From: Devosia ginsengisoli
GTDB taxonomy: Bacteria > Pseudomonadota > Alphaproteobacteria > Rhizobiales > Devosiaceae
Reading direction: 5' to 3'
Length of the DNA: 64,000 nt
Assembly: GCF_007859655.1 (NCBI RefSeq)
Contig: NZ_CP042304.1
Span: 248,001 to 312,000, forward strand
Shown: piece after piece, positions 8,378 to 16,099 of the stretch
Layout of the letters: every line of letters begins with the position of its first letter
How positions within the stretch are numbered: position 1 is the stretch's first letter
The notes under the pieces: model-generated
What the model was told of the DNA's origin: nothing
The model's input: the letters and a program-made list of their open reading frames with translations, nothing else
Databases searched by the model: none
Made by a program: the position numbers and the translations under genes

Positions 8378-9271
8378 GTGATCCCAAATCAAACCTATGT
8401 CAGTCCTACCGAACGTCGCCGCCGCTTCAGGGCACGCCTCAAGACCGGTCGCACCATCTGGGTTCCTGGTGTGTATGACGGATTGAGTGCGCGACTGGCG
8501 GAGCAGGCCGGCGCGGAAGCCATCATCCTGGCGGGATTTGCCGTTTCCGCGTCCCTGCTCGGCGAGGCGGACGCCGAAATCTACACAATGACCGAGGTTC
8601 GCTCTATCCTTCGGCACATGGTCAACGTCACCACCGTCCCCGTCATGGCCGATGGCGACAACGGCTTCGGTAACGCCCTCAGTGTGATCCGGACCGTGCA
8701 GGAATATGAGGCGGCCGGCGCGACGTCGATCACTATTGAGGATCAGGCTGCGCCCAAGCGCTGCCCGATGATCATTGCCAGGCCCGCCCTGGTGCCCTTC
8801 GCCGAGGCTGTGGGCAAGATCAAGGCGGCGGTCGACGCTCGCCGCGACCCGGAAACCGTTATCGTCGCACGCACGGATTCTCTGGACCTCAACGAAGCCA
8901 TCGACCGTGCCTGTGCCTATGTCGAAGCCGGTGCCGATGTCATCAAGCCGATCTGGGACGACATCGACTCGCTTGAAAAGTCCCGCAAGCTGCTCCAAGC
9001 GTGCCAGCGGCCGCTTTCGATTTCCATCGTGGAGTACATCGAGGAGAAATTTACCATCGAACAGATGGAAGAGGTTGCCGCGATCGCTACTGTCCCGGTT
9101 GGTCCGATAACCGCTGTGGCAAAGACGCTGCAGCAGACCTTCGATACGATCCTGCAAAAGAAATATTTATCCAGGTCGGACATTGCGCGAATGCCTGTGA
9201 AAGATTTCAAGAAGGTCATAGGTTTCGAGCAGATCGAGGCGTATGAACGCCAATATCTACCCCCTGAATAG
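8378..9271 (+). CDS. Isocitrate lyase/PEP mutase superfamily lyase (oxaloacetate decarboxylase-like)
   Basis: A 297-residue TIM-barrel enzyme. MADGDNGFGN and ITIEDQAAPKRC are the family's metal-binding and active-site motifs, with the catalytic-cysteine region at KRC. The EDQ form places it with methylisocitrate lyase or oxaloacetate decarboxylase types and away from true PEP phosphonomutase, which has EDK followed by NS. It probably cleaves a 2-oxo or 2-hydroxy acid produced by the upstream enzymes. The GTG at 8378 has AGGAG 8 bases before it; the open frame extends upstream to a TTG inside the hairpin region, which is unlikely to be used. Confidence 0.88.
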   Translation: MIPNQTYVSPTERRRRFRARLKTGRTIWVPGVYDGLSARLAEQAGAEAIILAGFAVSASLLGEADAEIYTMTEVRSILRHMVNVTTVPVMADGDNGFGNALSVIRTVQEYEAAGATSITIEDQAAPKRCPMIIARPALVPFAEAVGKIKAAVDARRDPETVIVARTDSLDLNEAIDRACAYVEAGADVIKPIWDDIDSLEKSRKLLQACQRPLSISIVEYIEEKFTIEQMEEVAAIATVPVGPITAVAKTLQQTFDTILQKKYLSRSDIARMPVKDFKKVIGFEQIEAYERQYLPPE

Positions 9272-9301
9272 GAACGGCACACGAGTTCTAGTGGCGGTAT
9301 C

Positions 9302-10255
9302 ATGAAGAAGACCGAAGCGACCGTTGCCGGCGCCGACGACATGGAAGTCGATGCAGCGTGGCTCCACTTCGTCGAAGGGTTGACGCAGGCAGAGATTGCC
9401 GAGCGCCGTGGATTATCACGGATGAAGGTCCATCGGCTGATCCAGCTTGCGCGCGATAAGGGGCTGGTGCGTTTCTTCGTGGAGCGTGTGCCCTCCGACT
9501 GCCTCGAACTCGAGGCACGGCTGATGGAGCGCTATGGCCTGACCAGTTGCACCGTCGTCCCGGCCACCGGCAAGGACATAGATAGCTCGCTCGATGTCGT
9601 GGCCGTCGCCGGCGCGCGCTTCCTGTTCGGGTTGCTGGAGCCGACCACGCCCAGGACAATCGGCATCGGTTCGGGGCGGACTATTGCGCGGGTTGTGCAT
9701 AGCCTGCCGGCGCTGGCCCGTCCTAACACCACGTTTACCTCGATCACCGGCGATTTCGCCGAGCTCAACGAGGCCAACCCGAAAGAGGTCGTCAACGCCC
9801 TGATCCGGAAAACCGGCGGGGCGGGTTATGCGTTGCCTGCGCCGCTCGTCGCCGACAGTCAGGCGGACCGCGACCTGTTCCTGCGCCAGAGGAGCGTTGC
9901 CGCGACGCTTAAGGCGGCCGCCAAGGCAGACTTCTTCCTGATCGGCATCGGCCACGTCGGCAAGAACTCGTTCTGGGACAAATGGAATCTGGTCAGCGGC
10001 GATGAACTGCTCGAATTCGAGAAACAGCGGATTGTCGCCGACATTGCGGGCCACCTCATCGACGCTGATGGCAATCTCGGCGCCGGCAATCTCGCGTCGC
10101 GGCTCGTTTCCATCGACTATGCCACCCTGTGTTCGCGGCCTGTCTATGCGGTTTGTGGCGGGGTGGAGAAGGCTCAGGCCTTGCGGGTCGTACTGAAGTC
10201 GGGCCTGCTTGCGGGCCTGGTGGTGACGTCGAACCTCGCCAAGCTGGTCCTCTGA
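9302..10255 (+). CDS. SorC/LsrR-family sugar-binding transcriptional regulator
   Basis: A 317-residue regulator. The N-terminal helix-turn-helix is visible around residues 25-50 (LTQAEIAERRGLSRMKVHRL), followed by the sugar-isomerase-like effector domain that binds phosphorylated sugars, with IGIGSGRTIARV as its phosphate-loop region. It lies 30 bases after the lyase gene and is the last gene of the operon from 2297. The 33-bp element found before 2297 and again at 10416 is its likely operator, which would make it autoregulatory and controller of the kinase unit too. E. coli LsrR belongs to this family, and the downstream kinase resembles LsrK. Confidence 0.92.
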   Translation: MKKTEATVAGADDMEVDAAWLHFVEGLTQAEIAERRGLSRMKVHRLIQLARDKGLVRFFVERVPSDCLELEARLMERYGLTSCTVVPATGKDIDSSLDVVAVAGARFLFGLLEPTTPRTIGIGSGRTIARVVHSLPALARPNTTFTSITGDFAELNEANPKEVVNALIRKTGGAGYALPAPLVADSQADRDLFLRQRSVAATLKAAAKADFFLIGIGHVGKNSFWDKWNLVSGDELLEFEKQRIVADIAGHLIDADGNLGAGNLASRLVSIDYATLCSRPVYAVCGGVEKAQALRVVLKSGLLAGLVVTSNLAKLVL

Positions 10256-10415
10256 TTTGAGCGGTGCAATGCCGCACGCCATTGCTGCGATGACCATTCG
10301 CCCGGCCGTCTCGGCCTAACGCCCTACATCCCCCACCGCATATGCCGTGGCCGTTGCCTTTGCGCAACCGACGCCGCGATCTGCATTGGAAATACGCATC
10401 CTCGGCTCATTCTGC

Positions 10416-10448
10416 TTGAAATTAATCACCTGAATGATACAAATAACA
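10416..10448 (+). promoter_or_regulatory. Candidate SorC operator, copy 2
   Basis: Second copy of the 33-bp element at 2196-2228, in the same orientation, with the dyad ATCA-N6-TGAT and the same ATTA and ACAAATAACA flanks. It ends 24 bases before the chosen TTG start at 10473. It covers an in-frame ATG at 10434, an argument against that codon being the start. Confidence 0.6.
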
Positions 10449-10472
10449 AATCAAACCGAGGGTCGTCAGACA

Positions 10473-11510
10473 TTGATAAAAGTAGCAATCATCGGCGACC
10501 GCTTCATGCGGGCGAGCGTGTTCGAGGCCGCGCTGCGCAAGCGTATTTCGGCAGACATAGAGGTCTCCAGCATTGAGACGGATTGGCCCGATACACCATT
10601 CTATGGTCGGAACGGCCCTGCTGGCCCGGCCATTTCCGAGTATCAGGGCGAAGAGGCCAGGGTCATAGAAATTGTCGCCGACGCGCAGGTGGCCATCACC
10701 CATCTCGCACCATTCAGCCGGAAAGTGGTGGAGAGTTGCAAGCAGTTGCGGCTGCTGGGCCTGTCGCGCGGCAGTTCGGTGAATGTCGATCTCGACGCGG
10801 CGCGCGAGCGCAACATCGTGGTGACCAACGTTCCCGGCCGGAACGCCTCGGCCGTTGCCGAATTCACCATCGCACAGATTCTCAGTCTCACTCGCAAGTT
10901 GTCCGAGGGCAATGCGTCACTGTCCGCCGGCCACTGGCAGGGCGAACTATATCGCTCCGACAGGACGGGCGAAGAGCTGTCGCAACTGGCGGTCGGCATT
11001 ATCGGCTATGGCGCCATCGGCCAGAGAGTTGTGCGCCTGCTCAAACCGTTTGGTTGCCGTATTCTGGTTTATGACAAATATGCCGAGCTCAATCTTTCCG
11101 ATCTTGTAGATGGTGTTGAAAAGGTCGATCTGGAATTCCTGCTCGCGAACAGTGACGTCATTAGCCTCCACGCCCGGGCAACTCCGGAAACTGAAGGTAT
11201 GCTGGGGGCGCGTGAATTTTCGCTGATGCGCCACGGCGCCTATCTCATCAACAATGCGCGCGCCTCCATGGTGGTCGCATCGAGTCTTCGTGCGGCGCTC
11301 AAGTCCGGGCAGCTGGCGGGAGCAGCACTCGATACGTTCGATCCTGAGCCGCCTCTGGCCAATGATGAGATATTGGCGATGCCGAATGTGACCGTGACGC
11401 CGCATATTGCCGGCGCGTCGCGTTTCGTTACGACGTTTGCGGCGGAGCGCCTTGCCGAAGAGGTTGCCCGTTTTCTGCAGGATGGGTCCGTAAAGACCCG
11501 CGTTGCCTGA
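10473..11510 (+). CDS. D-isomer-specific 2-hydroxyacid dehydrogenase (NAD-dependent)
   Basis: About 345 residues with the nucleotide-binding motif GIIGYGAIGQRV and the catalytic set typical of the family: Arg in NNARAS, Glu in DTFDPEPPL and His in TPHIAGAS. It would interconvert a 2-hydroxy acid and a 2-oxo acid in the cytosol. The TTG at 10473 is chosen because the core begins there (LIKVAIIGDRF) and GAGGG lies about 10 bases upstream; the ATG at 10434 falls inside the repeated operator-like element. The FGGY kinase gene follows 44 bases later, apparently in the same unit. Confidence 0.88.
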   Translation: MIKVAIIGDRFMRASVFEAALRKRISADIEVSSIETDWPDTPFYGRNGPAGPAISEYQGEEARVIEIVADAQVAITHLAPFSRKVVESCKQLRLLGLSRGSSVNVDLDAARERNIVVTNVPGRNASAVAEFTIAQILSLTRKLSEGNASLSAGHWQGELYRSDRTGEELSQLAVGIIGYGAIGQRVVRLLKPFGCRILVYDKYAELNLSDLVDGVEKVDLEFLLANSDVISLHARATPETEGMLGAREFSLMRHGAYLINNARASMVVASSLRAALKSGQLAGAALDTFDPEPPLANDEILAMPNVTVTPHIAGASRFVTTFAAERLAEEVARFLQDGSVKTRVA

Positions 11511-11554
11511 CGGAGATCTGGCACGGAGGAGAATGAACGGTTGAGGGAGGGGAC

Positions 11555-13144
11555 ATGCAGCCGGTAGTGATGGCTATTGACGCGGGAACGGGGAGTTGCC
11601 GCTGTCTGTTGTTCAATCTGAAGGGCGAAGAGGTCGCGTCCGCCAGCGCCGAATGGACGCATCCCGCAGCGCCCGGCGCGGCGGGCGGATTCGACTTCGA
11701 CACCAACGCCAATGGCCGCCTTCTCGACAGCGTCATAAAACGTTGCCTCGCTAGCTATGGCGGCACGCCTGGCGACATAAAGGCCATATCCTCAACGTCG
11801 ATGCGCGAAGGAGTCGTGCTCTACGACAAGGCGGGTGAAGTTCTCTGGGCATGTCCCAACATCGACGCCAGGGCTTCGGTCGAGGCCGAAGCGCTGGTGC
11901 AGGAGGGACTGGCCGATTTGATCTTCGATACTGCCGGAGACTGGGTGTCCATCACCACGCCCGCGCGGCTGAAATGGCTGGAAGCACATCGCCCCGATAT
12001 TCTGGAGCGGACCGTCAAATTCGGCATGATCAGCGATTGGGCTGCTACCCGGCTAACAGGCGAATATTTCACCGAACCCAGTGCGGGATCGTCCACTGCC
12101 CTTTTCGATCTGTCGTCGCGCACATGGTCCCATGACCTCTTTGGCCGCCTCGGCTTGGATATCGCTATCACCCCTACGGTTGTCGAGTCGGGCTCTCCTG
12201 TCGGCGCCGTAACCGCAGCAGCAGCGGAGCGCACCGGTCTGCTGGCCGGGACGCCGGTCATTGCCGGCGGCGGGGATACCCAACTTGGCCTTCTCGGGCT
12301 CAAGCGCGGGCGGTTTGATGCGACCTTGTTCGGCGGCAGCTTCTGGCAGATGACGACTTTGCTGGACCACCCCCTGGTCGATCCTGCGCGGGGCCCTCGT
12401 ACGCTTTGTCATGCCGCGCCTGGCCTGTGGATGGTTGAGGGTATCGGGTTCTTGAGCGGGCTGTCGTTGCGCTGGTTCCGCGATGCATTCTGGCAGGCGG
12501 AGGTCAGCGCTGCCGCGAAGAGCGGCATATCTCCGTTCTCCCTGATGGAAAAGAGCGCACAGAACATCCCTCCAGGGGCGAACGGGGTTACCGCGGTCAT
12601 GGCCAGCGTCATGCAATCGGATGGCTGGACTCAGGCGCCGCCGACGTTGCTCGGTTTCGACTTTAACCGTCCGGAACAGACCGGCCGGGCAGCGGCCACG
12701 CGAGCGATCATGGAGGCCGCCGCTTACGCGGCTGGTGAACACCTCAAAATGCTGGAAAGACTGAGCGGCAACATCTTCCCGCAGATCGTCTTCAGCGGAG
12801 GAGCGTCACAGGGCAGTCTGTGGCCGAAAATAGTGGCGGACGTGCTCGGTCGACCTGTGGTCATTCCCAACAATAGCGAGTCGACATCGGTGGGGTGCGC
12901 TATGCTGGCCGCTGTCGGAGCGGGGCTGTTCTCAAACCTGGATGACGCCGGCGCCATGGCAAGCGGGCCTAGGCAGCAAATTGAACCCGATCTCCGGCAC
13001 ACAGCGGCCTATGAGGATCTTTCGCAGAAGTGGCTCAGGCTAAATGACGCCATGATAGGGCTGGGGGAGTCGGGGTTGGCGACGCCCATGTGGCGCCCGG
13101 CAGGCGCGCGAAGGAAGAAGAGTTTGCTCGCAGCCGGACATTGA
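11555..13144 (+). CDS. FGGY-family carbohydrate kinase, autoinducer-2 kinase (LsrK)-like
   Basis: A 529-residue ATP-dependent sugar kinase with two FGGY actin-like domains. The N-terminal MAIDAGTGS phosphate loop, SMREGVVLYD, WACPNIDARAS, the GGGDTQLG loop and the C-terminal GLATPMWRP all resemble E. coli LsrK. LsrK phosphorylates the open form of autoinducer-2; no lsrACDB, lsrF or lsrG homologue is seen here, so the true substrate may be another branched or linear polyol or pentulose. A strong GGGAGGGG lies before the ATG. Pairing with a SorC/LsrR-like regulator supports a phospho-sugar inducer made by this kinase (inference). Confidence 0.87.
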   Translation: MQPVVMAIDAGTGSCRCLLFNLKGEEVASASAEWTHPAAPGAAGGFDFDTNANGRLLDSVIKRCLASYGGTPGDIKAISSTSMREGVVLYDKAGEVLWACPNIDARASVEAEALVQEGLADLIFDTAGDWVSITTPARLKWLEAHRPDILERTVKFGMISDWAATRLTGEYFTEPSAGSSTALFDLSSRTWSHDLFGRLGLDIAITPTVVESGSPVGAVTAAAAERTGLLAGTPVIAGGGDTQLGLLGLKRGRFDATLFGGSFWQMTTLLDHPLVDPARGPRTLCHAAPGLWMVEGIGFLSGLSLRWFRDAFWQAEVSAAAKSGISPFSLMEKSAQNIPPGANGVTAVMASVMQSDGWTQAPPTLLGFDFNRPEQTGRAAATRAIMEAAAYAAGEHLKMLERLSGNIFPQIVFSGGASQGSLWPKIVADVLGRPVVIPNNSESTSVGCAMLAAVGAGLFSNLDDAGAMASGPRQQIEPDLRHTAAYEDLSQKWLRLNDAMIGLGESGLATPMWRPAGARRKKSLLAAGH

Positions 13145-13257
13145 TTGTCGATGCTGATTCAGCAGGAAACCGGAGGGCCTGTTCAGTCGAGATCACTTCG
13201 GACACAGGGGCAAGCCTACTTAAGCCGCTTCCCAAGTCGGTAACCCTGTCGGTGTAA

Positions 13258-13287
13258 AAAGCCCGACCTCGCAAGAGGCCGGGCTTT
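13258..13287 (-). terminator. Rho-independent terminator of tRNA-Pro
   Basis: The stem AAAGCCCG...CGGGCTTT, with an internal CCTC/GAGG extension, ends 4 bases from the tRNA 3' end and is followed on the minus strand by a T-run. It is the expected terminator of the minus-strand tRNA and would also stop transcription from the kinase gene. Confidence 0.85.
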
Positions 13288-13290
13288 GAT

Positions 13291-13367
13291 TGGTCGGAGT
13301 AGCGTGATTCGAACACGCGACCCCCTGCTCCCGAAGCAGGTGCGCTACCAGGCTGCGCTATACTCCG
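13291..13367 (-). tRNA. tRNA-Pro (anticodon CGG)
   Basis: A 77-base cloverleaf on the minus strand with encoded 3' CCA. The acceptor stem CGGAGTA pairs with TACTCCG, the anticodon loop is TTCGGGA giving CGG, and the T-arm carries GTTCGAATC. A terminator follows immediately on the same strand. Several steps in region 2 make this 3' end worth comparing with the hairpin copy at 1898. Confidence 0.95.
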
Positions 13368-13541
13368 TCAAAGCGACTCGGGATGTGTTGGCGGCGGGCC
13401 GGTTCGGCGCGCGTTGCCTGTCGCGATGGGGCGGGTTATAGCTGCGCTTGCTTGCGCGTTCAAGCGTCTAGAGCAGGCTTTTTACAGCAGCTGCGGCCGT
13501 GTTGCGAAGCCCGGGCAAACCGTGTAGGAACCGCGCCAAGT

Positions 13542-13616
13542 TGGGGTGTCGCCAAGCGGTAAGGCACCGGTTTTTGGTACCGGCATTCCCAGGTTCGAAT
13601 CCTGGCACCCCAGCCA
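13542..13616 (+). tRNA. tRNA-Gln (anticodon TTG)
   Basis: A 75-base cloverleaf with encoded CCA. The acceptor stem TGGGGTG pairs with CACCCCA, the anticodon stem CCGGT/ACCGG encloses the loop TTTTGGT giving TTG, and the T-arm carries GGTTCGAATCC. Confidence 0.95.
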
Positions 13617-13762
13617 ACGTCCTCTCAAATCGCTGAAATCAACGGCATGCGGGCGCGGCCTTTGGTCGTTGTTTGCCGCATGCTTTCCCACAGCTTTCCC
13701 GCTCCTTGCCTGCTCCTTGCCTGCTCCTTGGCTGTTGGGGCTTGCTCTCGGTCATTCATCCG

Positions 13763-13789
13763 CTTATGACATATGACTTATGACATATG
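13763..13789 (+). promoter_or_regulatory. Tandem 14-bp repeat, candidate GntR/FadR-type operator
   Basis: CTTATGACATATG occurs twice, 14 bases apart. Each copy contains the odd-centred palindrome TATGACATA. It lies just ahead of the SDR start at 13802. The GntR gene is second in the same operon, so autoregulation through this element is a reasonable inference; it could also overlap the promoter. Confidence 0.4.
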
Positions 13790-13801
13790 TTGGAGCGGTT
13801 G

Positions 13802-14620
13802 ATGTCTGATCTGTTTAGCGTCGCGGGGAAGGTGATTGTCGTCACGGGTGGCCTGGGGCAACTGGGGCGCGAATTCGCGACCTCGCTGGCCAAGGCCGGC
13901 GCCAAGGTGGCGGTCTATAGCCGCCGGCCGGTGACGCAGGACAAGCTCGACGAGCTGTTCCCCGGTCTCGGCGACAGCATCAAGGTCTACGAGGCCAGCG
14001 TGACCGACAAGACGGCGCTGGAAGCCGCGACGGAAAAGCTGATCGCCGATTGGGGCGTGCCGCATGCGCTGGTCAACAATGCCGGCATCGATTCCAAGCC
14101 CGATGGCGGCGCCGAGCAGAATGCGCCCTTCGAAGTCTATCCGCAGAAATTCTGGGACGACATCATCGATGTGAACCTGACCGGCGTCATGCTGTGCAGC
14201 CAGGTGATCGGCGCCAAGATGGCCGAGCAGGGCCGCGGCAGCATCATCAATGTCGGCTCGATCTACGGCTTGGTCTCGCCCAACCAGGCGCTCTATGCCT
14301 ATCGCGAGAAGCGCGACGGCGTGCCCTTTATCAAGGCGGTGTCCTATGCGGCATCCAAGTCCGGCCTCGTCAACCTCACCCGCTATGTGGCGACCTACTG
14401 GGCCGAGAAGAATGTCCGCTGCAACCTGATCTCCTTCGGCGGGGTCAAGACCGGCAGCTTCGACAAGGAATTCGTCGACAATTTCCTCGAACGCGTGCCG
14501 ATGCGCCGCCAGGCCGAGAAGGGCGAATATAACGGCGTGGTCCAGTTCCTCGCCTCGGACGCTTCCTCCTACATGACCGGCTCCAATGTCGTGGTCGATG
14601 GCGGTTTCACCGCATGGTGA
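13802..14620 (+). CDS. SDR family oxidoreductase
   Basis: A 272-residue classical short-chain dehydrogenase. It has TGGLGQLG for cofactor binding, NNAGI after strand 4, Ser in NVGSIYG, and the catalytic YAASK in SYAASKSGLVNL. GGAG lies 6 bases before the ATG at 13802. The stop overlaps the GntR gene start, so the two are coupled. It likely oxidises a sugar acid or polyol; substrate not deducible. Confidence 0.9.
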   Translation: MSDLFSVAGKVIVVTGGLGQLGREFATSLAKAGAKVAVYSRRPVTQDKLDELFPGLGDSIKVYEASVTDKTALEAATEKLIADWGVPHALVNNAGIDSKPDGGAEQNAPFEVYPQKFWDDIIDVNLTGVMLCSQVIGAKMAEQGRGSIINVGSIYGLVSPNQALYAYREKRDGVPFIKAVSYAASKSGLVNLTRYVATYWAEKNVRCNLISFGGVKTGSFDKEFVDNFLERVPMRRQAEKGEYNGVVQFLASDASSYMTGSNVVVDGGFTAW

Positions 14621-15348
14621 CCCCAGCCGCGCCGGATCGCGGAAAGCTGCATGCCTCGGTGGTTTCGGCCATCGAGGCCGAAATCCTGTCCGGTGAGCTG
14701 AAGGTGGGCGAACGCCTGCCGTCGGAAGCCGACCTGGCGCGGCGCTTCGCCATCAGCACGCGCTCGGTGCGCGAGGGCCTGCAAATCCTCGAAACCAAGG
14801 GCCTGGTGCGGCGCAAGCATGGCGAGCGGGCCGAGGTGGTGCGCGATGACGTGGAGCAATTCCTCGGTTCGCTGGCCACCACGGTGCGGAGCCTCTTTGC
14901 CGAGGACCCGGCCTATCTGGTCCAGCTCATGGATGTGCGGCGCATGTTCGAGCTCGAAGTGGTGAGCCGGCTGGCGGCGGGGGAGGGGCAATTGTCTCCC
15001 GATGTTGCCGCGGCCCTCGACGAACTCTCCGGTGCCAAGGACTTTTCGCAATATGCCGAGGCCGATGCGCGGTTTCACCGGGCTTTGGTGCAGTCGCTGG
15101 GCAATGAAATCCTCTCCAGCGTCTACGGCAATCTCTATGCGCTGATCACCGACGTCATCCGCCTGACCAGCCGCGTGCCGAGCAAGACGCAGGCCGAGGG
15201 CGTGGCCGAGCATGAAGCCATTTTCGACGCTATCCGCACCGGCAAGGTCGAAGGCAGCCGCGCGCTGATGCGCGAGCATATCGACAATTCCACCGCCTAT
15301 CTGCAGCAGGCGATCGACGCCGCCAACCAACAAGGAAAACCCAGCTAA
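14614..15348 (+). CDS. GntR-family transcriptional regulator, FadR subfamily
   Basis: A 244-residue regulator with an N-terminal winged helix (GERLPSEADLARRFAISTRS at about 30-50) and an all-helical FCD effector domain with the metal-site histidine in DARFHRALV and another in EHEAIFDAI. The start at 14614 overlaps the SDR stop by 7 bases; a GTG at 14617 is an alternative. The RraA-family gene begins directly after its stop. It probably controls its own operon through the tandem repeat at 13763. Confidence 0.9.
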   Translation: MVTPAAPDRGKLHASVVSAIEAEILSGELKVGERLPSEADLARRFAISTRSVREGLQILETKGLVRRKHGERAEVVRDDVEQFLGSLATTVRSLFAEDPAYLVQLMDVRRMFELEVVSRLAAGEGQLSPDVAAALDELSGAKDFSQYAEADARFHRALVQSLGNEILSSVYGNLYALITDVIRLTSRVPSKTQAEGVAEHEAIFDAIRTGKVEGSRALMREHIDNSTAYLQQAIDAANQQGKPS

Positions 15349-16029
15349 ATGGCCGCTTACGACTATAACCAGACCGATTGGGCCGCCATCAAGCGCCTCG
15401 CCAAGTGGTATTCCGGCGATATCCACGACGTGCTCGACGGTCGCGGGCCCTATGGCTTCCTCAAGGGCATCAGCCAGTTCGGCGTGCTGGCGCCCGGCCA
15501 GGTGGTGTGCGGGCCGGTTTCGACCGTGCGCTACGAGCCCAGCACGCGCGTGGGCCAGCCGCAGGACGTCTATCACGGCGCCATCGACGCAGTGGTCAAG
15601 GGCGGCATCCTGATGGTGGATTCCTCCTGCGCCGAAGGTTCGGGCACGGGCGAACTGATGTCGAGCGGCGCCAAGACCAAGGGCGCGGCGGCGACGGTGG
15701 TCAACGGCACGGTGCGCGACCTCGCCGAGGTGCGCAAGCTCGATTACCCGCTTTTTGCCAAGGGCATGAGCCCGGTGGGCGTGTCGGGCCGCATGGAAGC
15801 GACGCACTATCAGGTCGATCTCGATATCGACGGCGTCCGTATTCGGCCGGGTGACGTGATCTTCGCTGACGTGACCGGGGTCGTTGTCATTCCGTCCGAA
15901 CTGGTCGGCGTCATCGCCGATGCGGCCGACGAGTTGGGCAAGAACGAAGTTGCTTGCCGCCAGCGCATCCTGGCCGGCGAAGACCTGCAGAAGATCTGGC
16001 CCGTCGGCAAGGCCGGCGGTCCCGTCTGA
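15349..16029 (+). CDS. RraA family protein (probable aldolase or decarboxylase)
   Basis: A 226-residue RraA-fold protein. Despite the name given to the E. coli RNase E inhibitor, catabolic members act as 4-hydroxy-4-methyl-2-oxoglutarate aldolase or oxaloacetate decarboxylase, and the VNGTVRDLAE motif holds the Arg-Asp pair that binds the metal-pyruvate enolate. Its position in a sugar-acid type operon supports the enzymatic role. It starts on the base after the GntR stop, so it is coupled to the regulator. A 9-bp perfect hairpin follows the stop. Confidence 0.85.
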   Translation: MAAYDYNQTDWAAIKRLAKWYSGDIHDVLDGRGPYGFLKGISQFGVLAPGQVVCGPVSTVRYEPSTRVGQPQDVYHGAIDAVVKGGILMVDSSCAEGSGTGELMSSGAKTKGAAATVVNGTVRDLAEVRKLDYPLFAKGMSPVGVSGRMEATHYQVDLDIDGVRIRPGDVIFADVTGVVVIPSELVGVIADAADELGKNEVACRQRILAGEDLQKIWPVGKAGGPV

Positions 16030-16038
16030 CAACGAAAC

Positions 16039-16059
16039 GGCCGGCCCAAGGGGCCGGCC
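16039..16059. terminator. Bidirectional terminator hairpin
   Basis: Perfect 9-bp stem GGCCGGCCC/GGGCCGGCC with loop AAG, located between the convergent RraA-family and IclR genes. Confidence 0.65.
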
Positions 16060-16099
16060 AATATCCGTCACGTCACCAGAGGAGGGGGCGTTGGTTCGA

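Larger units (their letters stand above)
13145..13801. other. tRNA-bearing intergenic region
   Basis: No protein gene is supported in this 657-base gap. It contains a terminator (13258-13287), tRNA-Pro on the minus strand, tRNA-Gln on the plus strand, and a tandem repeat before the SDR gene at 13802. The stretch from 13617 to 13760 shows nothing recognisable beyond small direct repeats of TGCTCCT near 13705-13730. Confidence 0.7.

Noticed and set aside
8378..9271. Possible PEP phosphonomutase, which would mean phosphonate synthesis
   Set aside because: The active-site motif is EDQ...KRC as in isocitrate lyase/oxaloacetate decarboxylase relatives and lacks the EDK...NS of PEP mutase; no phosphonopyruvate decarboxylase is nearby.
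10434..10472. ATG at 10434 as start of the 2-hydroxyacid dehydrogenase
   Set aside because: The codon lies within the repeated operator-like element, has no ribosome-binding site and adds residues without similarity; TTG at 10473 fits better.
11555..13144. Calling the kinase a true LsrK of an autoinducer-2 system
   Set aside because: Motifs agree, but the importer, LsrF and LsrG are absent and the neighbours are generic catabolic enzymes, so only 'LsrK-like' is supported.
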